Made by a program: the position numbers and the translations under genes | The notes under the pieces: generated by a model | Database searches by the model: none | Told to the model about the DNA's origin: nothing | What the model saw: only the letters and a program-made list of their open reading frames with translations | In this document: in pieces, positions 17,680 through 28,204 of the stretch | Position numbering within the stretch: position 1 is the first letter of the stretch | How the letters are laid out: each line of letters opens with the position of its first letter | From: Methanococcus voltae | GTDB lineage: Archaea > AGJL01 > Methanococci > Methanococcales > Methanococcaceae | Length of the DNA stretch: 64,000 nt | Assembly: GCF_024807655.1 (NCBI RefSeq) | Contig: NZ_JANUCR010000001.1 | Coordinates: 1-64,000, forward strand | Reading direction: 5' to 3'

Positions 17680-18663
17680 ATGGGAGTACAGCTTAATGAA
17701 TTAATTTCAAAAAAATCAATTTCAAAAAAGGAACTTAATAATAAAAAAATTGTAATCGATGCTATGAATGTAATTTATCAATTTTTATCGAGTATACGAT
17801 TGAGGGACGGAACGCCCTTAAAAAATAGTAGTGGTGAAACAACTTCCGCATATAATGGCATATTTTACAAAACCATAAATATGCTTGAAATGGGTTTAAC
17901 TCCGATATGGGTTTTTGATGGACAAGCTCACGAATTAAAAGAAATTACCCGGGAAGAAAGACGTAAAACACGTCAAAAAGCACTTAGTGAGTATCTTGTT
18001 GCAAAAAAAGAAGAAGACACAGAAAAAATGCAAAAATTTGCAAAAAGAATGAATTATTTGGATACAAATATGGTTTTAAACTGTAAAAGACTATTGGATT
18101 TAATGGGCGTGCCTCATTTAACCTCGGGCTCTGAAGGGGAAGCTCAATGTGCAGAAATAGTAAAAAAAGGGGATGCTTTTGCAGTTGTTAGCCAGGATTA
18201 TGATTCTTTACTATATGGCGCAGACCGAGTAATACGAAATATAACCAGTTCAAGTTCTAAAGAATTCGAATACATAGAATTAAAAGACGTTTTAGACGAA
18301 TTGGATATAAACCGTAGTCAACTTATTGATATGTCCATTTTAATAGGTACGGATTATAATCCCAAAGGTGTTAAAGGATTAGGCCCTAAAAAAGCCCTTG
18401 ACGTCGTTAAAAATAATCAAATGGAGAAATACGCCCCTGAAATAGAAAATTATTCAGAAATCAGAAAAATATTTGACGAGCCAGTACTTAGCGAATATAA
18501 AAAAAGCGATTTAAAATTAAAAAGACCGGATTTAGCAGGTATTTTTAAATTTTTAGTTGAAGAAAATGATTTTTCAGAAGATAGGGTTAAATCGTCGTCT
18601 GAAAAATTAGACGGATTAGTTAAAAGTAAATTATCACAGAGTAGTTTAGAAAGCTGGTTTTAA
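17680..18663 (+). CDS. fen: flap endonuclease 1
   Basis: Structure-specific nuclease that removes 5' flaps during Okazaki fragment maturation and repair. The 327-residue protein has the N-terminal XPG domain starting MGVQLNELIS, with VIDAMNVIYQFL (about 26-37) and VFDGQAHELK, and the internal domain with EGEAQCAEIVK and VVSQDYDSLLYGA (acidic metal ligands), then the helix-hairpin-helix GTDYNPKGVKGLGPKKAL. It ends with the PCNA-binding peptide QSSLESWF. The start follows GGTGTTTT. A possible TATA box ATATATAAAG is at 17629-17638. Confidence 0.96.
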   Translation: MGVQLNELISKKSISKKELNNKKIVIDAMNVIYQFLSSIRLRDGTPLKNSSGETTSAYNGIFYKTINMLEMGLTPIWVFDGQAHELKEITREERRKTRQKALSEYLVAKKEEDTEKMQKFAKRMNYLDTNMVLNCKRLLDLMGVPHLTSGSEGEAQCAEIVKKGDAFAVVSQDYDSLLYGADRVIRNITSSSSKEFEYIELKDVLDELDINRSQLIDMSILIGTDYNPKGVKGLGPKKALDVVKNNQMEKYAPEIENYSEIRKIFDEPVLSEYKKSDLKLKRPDLAGIFKFLVEENDFSEDRVKSSSEKLDGLVKSKLSQSSLESWF

Positions 18664-18897
18664 ATTTTAAATCGTATATATCATATAATTAATATCTATA
18701 ATTAATATCTATAATAATATAATATACAGATAGTTTAATATAGGTAATTCGATATATTCTATATAATTGATTTATAATTAAAATAAATTTAAACTTTAAA
18801 CTGATAAAGTAAAGTTAAGTTAAATTAAGTCAGATTAAGTTAAGTTATAAACTTAAAATTAAATTTAATATAAATGACACTAATCAAAGGTGTTAAT

Positions 18898-19797
18898 ATG
18901 ACAATATATGTAAATGGAAAATCTTCTTCAATACCTTTATTTTTAAAAATAATCTTTTGGATAGGAATACTTTTATTAATTCCATTTATTATAGCAGGAA
19001 TTTTCGTATTATTCGGATATTTCACACTAAAATGGATTTATAAAAAACTTACCAAAGTAGATAGAAAACTTAAGACTAAAAAAATCAAAATTTACGAAAG
19101 TGAAGAAGAATTTGAAAATGCAAAAAGCTCCAAATCATTTTTTGGGGAATTTATGGACTTTATGAATTCACTTAATATTAAAAGGTTTTTAAATCCTTTT
19201 GAGAATTCAAGTAATAAACCAGTTGACAAAAACGAAAATATGGATAAATATGTAAGTTTCGAAGACTTCAACGGTAAAACTGACGTAAATAAAGAAGAAC
19301 TTGACAAAAACGAAAATAATAATGAAAATATTAAAAATAATGAAAATATTAAAAATAATAATATAAAAATTGAACAATTTGAAGATGATAGTAATATCAC
19401 TATTAATATCTCAAATAAAGAAAATGACGAAGATAAAAAGTTCAATAATGAAAATATTAACAATACTGCAAATAAAAATTTAGATGGAAACATTAATAAA
19501 TTAGAAATGGATTTTAAAACTAAAAAATTTGTAGAATATTTAAAATCTAATGGAATTATTGAAAAAGAAAATGGTAATTTATACTTATTTGACAAACCAA
19601 TTCACCCAATATATAGAGGTTCATACCCGGTCAATGAATTAATACATTTGTATGATATAAAGCCAGAAACTGACATTATCATATTAGGACTCAAAGGAAA
19701 ACCCTCTGCACCTAAAAAAATGTACAATATTCCAGTTAATCTGACGGAAGATAAAATGAAATTAGATGAATTAGAAGAATTTGAAATTAAATTATAA
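18898..19797 (+). CDS. membrane-anchored protein with Asn-rich linker
   Basis: I do not recognise a family. The 299-residue product has one long hydrophobic stretch at residues about 13-45 (IPLFLKIIFWIGILLLIPFI onward), a basic stop-transfer, a low-complexity Asn/Lys/Glu-rich middle (about 110-200), and a globular C-terminal domain of about 85 residues beginning LEMDFKTKKFVEYLKSNGIIEK. This suggests a single-pass protein with a tethered soluble domain. ATG 18898 is preferred over ATG 18874 because AAAGGTG precedes it. It follows the FEN-1 gene on the same strand, 234 bp away. Function unknown. Confidence 0.75.
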   Translation: MTIYVNGKSSSIPLFLKIIFWIGILLLIPFIIAGIFVLFGYFTLKWIYKKLTKVDRKLKTKKIKIYESEEEFENAKSSKSFFGEFMDFMNSLNIKRFLNPFENSSNKPVDKNENMDKYVSFEDFNGKTDVNKEELDKNENNNENIKNNENIKNNNIKIEQFEDDSNITINISNKENDEDKKFNNENINNTANKNLDGNINKLEMDFKTKKFVEYLKSNGIIEKENGNLYLFDKPIHPIYRGSYPVNELIHLYDIKPETDIIILGLKGKPSAPKKMYNIPVNLTEDKMKLDELEEFEIKL

Positions 19798-20095
19798 AAT
19801 TAATTCAATAATAGTTTTTAATAATTAATACTTAATTAATACTTAATTATTACTTATTTTTTATTTATATTATTATTTTATATTATTATTTTAGATTACT
19901 AAATGGAATTATTCAATAAGCATTCATTTTTAGATTTTATTTTAAATAAGATATATATAGTTAAACATTTATTATCTAATTACAATAAGTTATATATTAT
20001 GCAAAATTAATATGCAAATGTGTAAACACGGCACTAAATGATACGTCAACATATTATGATAAACGTTCATATTAGTGTAGGAATTGGTGAGAACT

Positions 20096-21160
20096 ATGGC
20101 AAGAAAAAGAAGAGTAGAAGCAAACCCGTTTAAAGAGATGCCCTCTATATTATACCCGGATGAATTAATGGATAAAGCATATTTAAGAGCTGAAAAATTA
20201 GCTGGCGAATTAAGGACTACGACAAGAGGGTTAAGTACTCCAAAATCAAGAATTATCGAAGATAACAAGATTAGAGTTATTGCCTCTGTTTTAACAGACA
20301 ATTTAATAAAAATTGTTGAGAAAACACCGTCTGTTGACAATTTACAACCATTTTATAGGGAAATATTGGAAATTATGGTCGGAAGTGATGAATTTAAGAA
20401 ATCACTTGCTGCAGTACAATGGGCTTCAGATATTATCAAAAGATTAGGGATACAATATTCAAGAAGGGCTAAAAAAGCTAAATCTCCACAAGATGCTTCA
20501 TTTTATAGAAAACAATTTGTAGGTAGGGTTTCTTCAATTATTAAACAGATTTACCCTAATTTAGCATTTTTGGGCGTTGCGCAAAACAAATTAAAGAATA
20601 TTCCAACAGTTAAAGACTTGCCTTCAGTAGTTATTGCAGGATATCCAAATGTGGGTAAATCTACATTGTTAAAAACAATTACAAATGCAGAACCAGAAGT
20701 AAATACCTATCCATTTACAACAAAAGGTTTAAACATCGGTTATACTGATGAAGGAATTCAAATTGTAGATACCCCAGGTGTTTTGGACAGACCTATTTAC
20801 GAAAGAAACGATATTGAGCTTCACGCAGTTATTGCAATAAACTACCTATCTGACGCTTTGATTTATGTGGTTGACCCGACAGAACACTGTGGTTTTACAA
20901 TTGACGCACAGATTAGTTTACTTAAGGAAGTAGAAAAGACATTTAAAGTTCCTGTAATTGTTGTAATGACTAAATCCGACTTGGAAAATACTGATATGGA
21001 CGAAGATAAAATTACAAGAATTGAAAATATGGAAAAAGAATTGGAAGACTTTAACGTAGTCAAGGTTTCTTCAATAAGCAAAGAAGGTATTGAATTATTA
21101 AGATTAGAAATCCTCGAAACAATTGAAGAAGTGGGATTATCTGAATTATTAGAGCAATAA
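20096..21160 (+). CDS. NOG1-family GTP-binding protein
   Basis: A GTPase of the NOG1/Obg group, related to the eukaryotic nucleolar protein needed for 60S ribosome assembly. The N-terminal 160 residues are helical and basic (MARKRRVEANPFKEMPSILYPDEL). The G domain has G1 AGYPNVGKSTLL (about 181-192), the switch region YPFTTKG (about 205-211), G3 VDTPGVLDRP (about 224-233) and G4 VMTKSDL (about 285-291). Length 354. ATG 20096 is preceded by TTGGTGAGA; the upstream TTG in frame is part of that site. A role in large-subunit assembly is inferred from the family. Confidence 0.9.
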   Translation: MARKRRVEANPFKEMPSILYPDELMDKAYLRAEKLAGELRTTTRGLSTPKSRIIEDNKIRVIASVLTDNLIKIVEKTPSVDNLQPFYREILEIMVGSDEFKKSLAAVQWASDIIKRLGIQYSRRAKKAKSPQDASFYRKQFVGRVSSIIKQIYPNLAFLGVAQNKLKNIPTVKDLPSVVIAGYPNVGKSTLLKTITNAEPEVNTYPFTTKGLNIGYTDEGIQIVDTPGVLDRPIYERNDIELHAVIAINYLSDALIYVVDPTEHCGFTIDAQISLLKEVEKTFKVPVIVVMTKSDLENTDMDEDKITRIENMEKELEDFNVVKVSSISKEGIELLRLEILETIEEVGLSELLEQ

Positions 21161-21479
21161 AATAATTTTAAATACCACTTTATTTTAGTTTTTATTTATT
21201 ATTCTTTATTTTATTATATTATTATTCGTTATTTTATTATTCCATATTTTATTATTCTATATTTTATTTTCAAATATTATCAATTTGTATAACATTAATA
21301 TATAGCGTGAAAATATAATATATATTATAGGAAAATTAAGATTGTGAAATAATTATAATTATGTTAATATATTAAATATATTGGATATATTGGATATATT
21401 GGATATATTAAATATGTTAAAACTAATGAATTGTGTTATTAAAAACCGAGTATACTTCAATATCGAGGAGGGGGTTCTT
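21161..21479. other. AT-rich gap before AMMECR1 gene
   Basis: The gap starts with TTATTATTCTATATTTTATT-like imperfect repeats (21180-21270) and later has four tandem TTGGATATA-type units at 21377-21412. An ORF runs in frame through the latter into the AMMECR1 gene, but the strong ribosome binding site at 21464-21474 marks the real start downstream. Confidence 0.6.
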
Positions 21480-22109
21480 TTGAAGCTATCTCTTGAAGAA
21501 GGAACTTTTGCAGTGAAAGAAACAAGGCAAATTTTGAAGAATTATTTAAATGGTACAGACTATCACATCTCCGATGCTCCAAAAATATTTAATGAAGCGA
21601 GGGGTGTTTTTATATCTTTGTATGAAAATTCCAAAAATACGTTAAGGGGTTGTATTGGTATCCCCGAACCGGTTATGCCCCTAAAAGATGCTTTAAAAGA
21701 AGCTGCAATTAGTGCTGCAGTGCACGACCCAAGATTTACACCCATTACTCGAGATGAATTAAAAAAAATAGATATTGAAGTCAGTATACTAACACACCCA
21801 AAACTCTTAGATGTTGAAAATCCTATGGAATACATAAAAAAGATGAATATCGGAAAACACGGTTTAATTATTGAATTTGGCACATATCGAGGTTTATTAT
21901 TACCCCAAATTGCCAAAGAATATAATTGGAGTAAAAAACAGTATCTTTCAAATTTATGTACAAAAGCAGGTATGCACCCTACGGCGTGGCTTGAGTATGA
22001 TGTAAACATTTATTCATTTGAAGCTCAGGTTTTTAGGGAGTTAAAACCCGAAGGAATGATTACAGAACGTTTGGAGTTTAGGGGCTGTGGATTAGATAAA
22101 AAATTTTAA
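21480..22109 (+). CDS. AMMECR1-domain protein
   Basis: A 209-residue AMMECR1-family protein, conserved from archaea to humans, of unknown molecular function. The diagnostic hexapeptide LRGCIG lies near residues 56-61 (NTLRGCIGIPEP), followed by AAISAAVHDPRF and the C-terminal domain GLIIEFGTYRGLLLPQIAKEYNW. I chose TTG 21480: it lies 5 bp after a near-perfect GAGGAGGGGG site, and the conserved domain starts there. The longer frame from ATG 21381 would add a repetitive, unlikely leader. Archaeal copies often have radical-SAM or Memo-family partners, not seen here. Confidence 0.88.
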   Translation: MKLSLEEGTFAVKETRQILKNYLNGTDYHISDAPKIFNEARGVFISLYENSKNTLRGCIGIPEPVMPLKDALKEAAISAAVHDPRFTPITRDELKKIDIEVSILTHPKLLDVENPMEYIKKMNIGKHGLIIEFGTYRGLLLPQIAKEYNWSKKQYLSNLCTKAGMHPTAWLEYDVNIYSFEAQVFRELKPEGMITERLEFRGCGLDKKF

Positions 22110-22200
22110 TAAAATAGGGTTGTTTATTAGTTAATAAGTATTGTAATTATTGATTAGTTAGTATACCTATTAAGTAAATATTTGTAAATTGGTGATTAAT

Positions 22201-22356
22201 TTGGATTTTGAAAGTGATGAATTAAAAAAATATACTATAATTGACGAAAAAAATTTAAAAGTTAAAAAAGTAGTTTGTAAATTCTGCAATCACAGTTTTG
22301 AAGCAGTTGGTTCTAAAATAATATGTGAAAAATGTGAAAAAATTCAAGAAATTTAA
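22201..22356 (+). CDS. 51-residue zinc-ribbon protein
   Basis: A small gene not easily found by length cut-offs. TTG 22201 follows GGTGAT at 22191-22196 and reads 51 codons to TAA. The product has two Cys pairs, CKFCNHSF near residues 31-38 and CEKCEK near 44-49, a classic minimal zinc ribbon in a Lys/Glu-rich context. It sits 91 bp after the AMMECR1 gene on the same strand and converges with the next gene. I do not recognise the family; a role in transcription or translation is common for such ribbons but not shown. Confidence 0.65.
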   Translation: MDFESDELKKYTIIDEKNLKVKKVVCKFCNHSFEAVGSKIICEKCEKIQEI

Positions 22357-22383
22357 ATTTATTTTTTAGATTTGATATACTTA

Positions 22384-23949
22384 TTATATTTTTCCCAAAG
22401 CATTTAAGAATTTCTTAGTTTTCTTTTTCTTAATTTTATTATATTCTTGTAATTTTGCAATATCAAAAGGTTCACAATCTAATTTTTTAGTAATTTCTTC
22501 GATATTACAAATTATTTTTAAAGCAGACTCTATTTCAGGTTTTGAATAGCCATAACTTTCCACAACATCCCAATCATATGCCAAATACAATAAAATTCCA
22601 CCGGTTAATTTTATAGGCAAGTCATATTTTGGGAATTCTTTTTCTAAATTTAATTTGTAGTTTAAAACTTTTTTATAATCATTTTTAAGCCTTAACCAAG
22701 CTAATTGTGATTTTGAAGGGGCTACCAATATAGAAGGGAATAAATTAGAACGTGTTCTTTCATCAGCGGTATTATTTAAGTAATATCTTAGTAAATCGTT
22801 TGATAAATGAGATAATGGAACATTTAAACAAGCATCTTCAAATATTGCATTTTCAACTTCAAGAGATTTCTCAAGACATTTTAATGGTTTTCCTTCTTTA
22901 TAAAGACCGCAATCTTCTAATTTGGAAACTAATTGCAACTTCTTGAATTTTAACTCGTTTATTTGCCTTACATCGATTATACCACCTTCACAGTCGGCAC
23001 GTTCATAATTTTGACAAATTTGTTTGTATTGTGCAATTAAAGATAATTCATTCATCTTTAACATTTTTGAAACATTTTCTAATATTTTATCGCCAATTAA
23101 AGACTGATATGTATGCAAATATGCTAAAGCAAGAATTTTCTTAACGTATTGGTCATTTAAAAGCTTACTTTTGGTATAATTCTTTTTTATAGATGTAATT
23201 ATAGCATCGCCATAATTATCTCTAATATATTTTTCATAATCTTCTTCTTCAACTTTTATACGTTTAAATCTTCGTCTTCCATTCTCTTTTACTACAATAG
23301 CTAATGTGGTAGAACTTAATGAGGATTTACCTTCTGAATTCAATATGGTTAAGAATTTTTTATATGTTTTCACAACATAATGGGGTAATTGCAATAAAGA
23401 TTCTTTGTAAGAGCCATTGTAAGGTAAATTACAGATTAAATCTAAATTACCGTCGTCTTGTAGATTTCCAATTGCTATTTTATGGGAAACTATGGCATAT
23501 TTTACACGTTCGAGTGTGCCTTTTTTTTCATCCACTACACGCCTCAAATATGACGAATAATTTAATATATCATATATATCATCTTCTTCGCCACCATTTA
23601 GTTTACCAACACCGATATACGGAGTATCAAAACCTTTTAACTCCATTTTTTCCCTATAACTTTCTAAAATGTTTAAATTTTTTTCTAAATCATTTAATAA
23701 CTGGGTTTTAGATGAATAAACACCATATTTATCAAAATTTTTGAATTTATTGGGTTTATTATATTCTAATAGGGTATTTTCATCTTCAAAATTTATATTT
23801 TCCAATTCTATGTTATCAAACGTTTTAAGTGGATTATCATCATTTAAAATGTTTAAATTATCGTATACAGTACAATATACCTTTAAATTTAAATCCGCCA
23901 AGCTATCCAAAAATTCATTACAATCTAAGATTAATGTACTGCTGTCCAT
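22384..23949 (-). CDS. conserved archaeal protein of unknown function, possibly DUF530
   Basis: A 521-residue soluble protein that I cannot assign with confidence; length, composition and occurrence in methanococci suggest the archaeal family DUF530. No nucleotide-binding or protease motif is visible. There is a GGEEDDIYDILNYSSYLRRVVDEK segment near residues 119-142, a helical middle, and a very basic C-terminal tail (KIKKKKTKKF). Cys residues are scattered, without a metal motif. The start follows GTGAAATT. It lies downstream of cca on the same strand, 457 bp away. Confidence 0.6.
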   Translation of the reverse strand: MDSSTLILDCNEFLDSLADLNLKVYCTVYDNLNILNDDNPLKTFDNIELENINFEDENTLLEYNKPNKFKNFDKYGVYSSKTQLLNDLEKNLNILESYREKMELKGFDTPYIGVGKLNGGEEDDIYDILNYSSYLRRVVDEKKGTLERVKYAIVSHKIAIGNLQDDGNLDLICNLPYNGSYKESLLQLPHYVVKTYKKFLTILNSEGKSSLSSTTLAIVVKENGRRRFKRIKVEEEDYEKYIRDNYGDAIITSIKKNYTKSKLLNDQYVKKILALAYLHTYQSLIGDKILENVSKMLKMNELSLIAQYKQICQNYERADCEGGIIDVRQINELKFKKLQLVSKLEDCGLYKEGKPLKCLEKSLEVENAIFEDACLNVPLSHLSNDLLRYYLNNTADERTRSNLFPSILVAPSKSQLAWLRLKNDYKKVLNYKLNLEKEFPKYDLPIKLTGGILLYLAYDWDVVESYGYSKPEIESALKIICNIEEITKKLDCEPFDIAKLQEYNKIKKKKTKKFLNALGKI

Positions 23950-24406
23950 AATTTCACTTGCGTCCTGTTGTCATATTTGCGAGTAGGTTATACTCAATAC
24001 CTAAGATATATTAGTAAAATACCGATATATGGGTAAGTAAAATACCATTATTTTCAAATAAATTGATTAAATTTGATTAAATTTGATTAATATTGACTAA
24101 ACTTGATTAAAGTCAGTTAAATTTGCTAAAAATGTATTATATTGTTTAAAACATAATACATATTGTAATACTTGTGTAATACATAAACCGTAAAAATAGG
24201 TTATTTAATAGGATATATTTGTCAATTTGTTAAATATTGTTTTATAGTTTATATAGTTATCATTACGTAATTAACATTATTTTAGTATTTTAAATCTGTA
24301 TATTCACATATTTATATTTATTTATCTATTTATTATTAGTTAGTTATTATTAATTATTAATTATTTATTAGTATTATTATTCTTAATTATTTACTATTGA
24401 AATTGA
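23950..24406. other. gene-free AT-rich stretch between cca and the 521-residue gene
   Basis: These 457 bp include imperfect repeats of AAATTTGATT at about 24055-24130. Otherwise the stretch is featureless A+T sequence with several TATA-like runs. No RNA gene or ORF was supported. Confidence 0.5.
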
Positions 24407-25996
<1,590 letters not shown>

Positions 25997-26198
25997 ATAA
26001 TCACTCTATATAATTCTGAATCACTCTATATAATTCTGAAATCAAGATTTTTAAAAGTAGAAGCATTTTGCTTAAAATAATTGACTAAAAGATAGGTTAA
26101 AATTAAAATTAAAAATTAGGATTATTTTATTATACGTAAGTATATTGTACGTAAAAAATTAAAGTTTCGTAAAATCAAAATCAAAATCGATAAAAACT

Positions 26199-26555
26199 TT
26201 AATTACGAACCAGCCCCTTTGAATCACCTGCATTTATCTTATGCAATGTGTCTTCAGTAGTAGTATTGAGTTTTTCGGTTGATTTCGTATTTATATATTT
26301 GAAAGCGTTATCTGCAAGTCTTTTCGACAAGTTATCTGGGATTGTACCGTCTTTTTCAGATAAACCTTCTGCAATACACGCTGCAAGTAAAAATATAGCT
26401 GCTCTTTGTTCTGTTTTTAATTTGTGGATGTGGTGAGGTTTTACATCTAATTTTTCGTAAATTTCGTAATATTCACAGTTATTTTGGTCAGGCATTATTT
26501 CTTTAAATACGTGTACAAAAAATTGATGAAGTTCCATAAGTTGTTCTTTATGCAT
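26199..26555 (-). CDS. UPF0058 family protein
   Basis: A 118-residue helical protein. MHKEQLMELHQFFVHVFKEIMPD and the later KPHHIHKLKTEQRAAIFLLAACIAEGLSE segment match UPF0058, a family of small archaeal proteins of unknown function. I prefer ATG 26555 to the upstream in-frame ATG at 26567 because GGGAGAA lies at the right distance before it. The last 25 residues look disordered. It has no cotranscribed neighbour. Confidence 0.8.
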   Translation of the reverse strand: MHKEQLMELHQFFVHVFKEIMPDQNNCEYYEIYEKLDVKPHHIHKLKTEQRAAIFLLAACIAEGLSEKDGTIPDNLSKRLADNAFKYINTKSTEKLNTTTEDTLHKINAGDSKGLVRN

Positions 26556-27002
26556 ATTTTCTCCCATATTATGGTTGTAATGAATAACAATTAAAAAGTA
26601 ATTATGTATTAATTATATTATGTTGTTAATTTTATAAATATATTAGCAATATATCAACAATATAAAAATCAACATACGTATAAGTATTCTTATAAATATT
26701 TCCCTTTATCATATATAAATTAACTGCAAGAATTAAATAAATACACTCGATTGCAATTTAACAGTAATATCATTTGTAATTTAAAATAAATAGTAAATAA
26801 ATAGTAAATAAATATTAAATAAATATTAAATAAATATAAATAATAAGTTTATATACATTTGATGTAATTGTTATCTCAGATTTATGTTTATCAAAAATAT
26901 AAGAAAATTATTAAAAAGTATAAAAAATTGCAAAATATGAGCCATATATAGAGAATATATATAGGTTTTATAAGATTATTGATGTAATTATTAGGTGATA
27001 GT
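26556..27002 (+). promoter_or_regulatory. divergent region with hisG TATA box at 26848-26855
   Basis: In this 447-bp gap a consensus TTTATATA lies at 26848-26855 on the plus strand and would start a hisG transcript near 26880 with a leader of about 120 nt. A second AT-rich run near 26955 is an alternative. Imperfect AAATAAATATT repeats precede the box. Confidence 0.4.
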
Positions 27003-27884
27003 ATGATATTACTTGCACTACCAAACAAAGGAAGAATTTCAAAACCAGTTAATGAAATATTGGAAAAAGCAGGCTTAAAAATAACTGTAAGGGGAAGAAG
27101 CTTGTTTGCAAATACCGTAGATGAAGAAATAAAAGTTATGTTTGCACGTGCGAAGGATATTCCTGAATTTGTAGCCGATGGAGTTGCAGATGTTGGAGTC
27201 ACGGGCTATGATTTAATGTTAGAGAGAAATACGGAAGATAGAATCGATACACTACTCGATTTTAAATTTGGAAATGCGAGATTAGTTATTGCATCTCCAG
27301 AAAACTCTGAAATAAATAGTCTCGAAGATATTAAAGACGGTATGAAAATAGCCACTGAATTCCCTTGTTTAACAAAGAAATTTTTGGAGAAAAAAGGATT
27401 AAATCTCGAAATAATAGAATTAAGCGGTGCTACGGAAATAGCTCCATTTATAGGTATTGCAGATTTAATTTGTGATTTAACTTCTACAGGAACCACATTG
27501 AAGTTAAACAGACTAAAAGAAGTTTGCGAAGTAGTTTCCTCGACAACTCGACTTGTAGCAAATAAAAACAGTCTTGTAGATGACGAAAAAGCTCGAAAAA
27601 TAAGCGAATTAATAAATGCGATAAAAAGCGTTATGTATGCACAGTCTAAAAGGCTCCTTATGTTAAATGCTCCGAAAAGCAATTTAGAAGAAATTATAAA
27701 AGTAATTCCTGGTATGAATGGCCCTACAATTTCAGAGGTAAAGCCATACAAAAATGATGATGTACCGATGGTCGCAATACAAGCTGTAGTGGAAGAAAAT
27801 CAGATATTTTCAATTGTTAACCAGTTAGAACAGTTGGAAGGGCGAGATATTTTGGTTGTACCAATTGAAAGAATTATAAATTAA
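27003..27884 (+). CDS. hisG: ATP phosphoribosyltransferase, long form
   Basis: First enzyme of histidine synthesis: joins ATP and PRPP. The 293-residue length and C-terminal regulatory ACT-like domain (about 215-290, with [13 protein letters not shown]) identify the long, HisZ-independent, histidine-inhibited form. The N-terminal [12 protein letters not shown] and the phosphate-binding loop [14 protein letters not shown] (about 159-172) are intact. The start follows TAGGTGATAGT. It stands alone, with no other his genes in the window. Confidence 0.96.
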   Translation: MILLALPNKGRISKPVNEILEKAGLKITVRGRSLFANTVDEEIKVMFARAKDIPEFVADGVADVGVTGYDLMLERNTEDRIDTLLDFKFGNARLVIASPENSEINSLEDIKDGMKIATEFPCLTKKFLEKKGLNLEIIELSGATEIAPFIGIADLICDLTSTGTTLKLNRLKEVCEVVSSTTRLVANKNSLVDDEKARKISELINAIKSVMYAQSKRLLMLNAPKSNLEEIIKVIPGMNGPTISEVKPYKNDDVPMVAIQAVVEENQIFSIVNQLEQLEGRDILVVPIERIIN

Positions 27885-28204
27885 AACTAAAATAAAATAA
27901 ATAAACTAATTAAAATAATCATAAATTTATTCCTATTGCATATATTTCTATTACATATTACTTTTATACTTCATTATTATATCCATCTCGATTTTTAAAG
28001 TTATTTAAAATCAGTTAAATTTATTTAGATTTAAATAGTATAACTTATATAATCGTAAAAACGTATAAGGTGAATAGAATATATAAAATTGAAGTAAATT
28101 GAATTAACGTATAGTAAATAAATTGACTTATATTAAATTATTATCTTTTGATTATCAAATTTAAACTTAACTTTAATATTGATATTAATTTATTCGGTGG
28201 AAAA
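27885..28204. other. gap between hisG and gatB
   Basis: 320 bp of A+T-rich sequence. CTTATATAA at about 28045-28053 is the most plausible gatB TATA element. A frame continues from gatB upstream to TTG 28148, but the sequence between reads as non-conserved low-complexity residues and is probably not translated. Nothing else seen. Confidence 0.4.

Noticed and set aside
19092-19595. Minus-strand 167-codon ORF opposite the membrane-anchored protein gene.
   Set aside because: Its Leu/Ser/Phe-rich composition is the mirror of the Asn/Lys/Glu-rich linker on the coding strand; there is no start site.
27206-27751. Minus-strand 181-codon ORF opposite hisG.
   Set aside because: It lies wholly within a conserved gene and has no ribosome binding site; it is a shadow frame.
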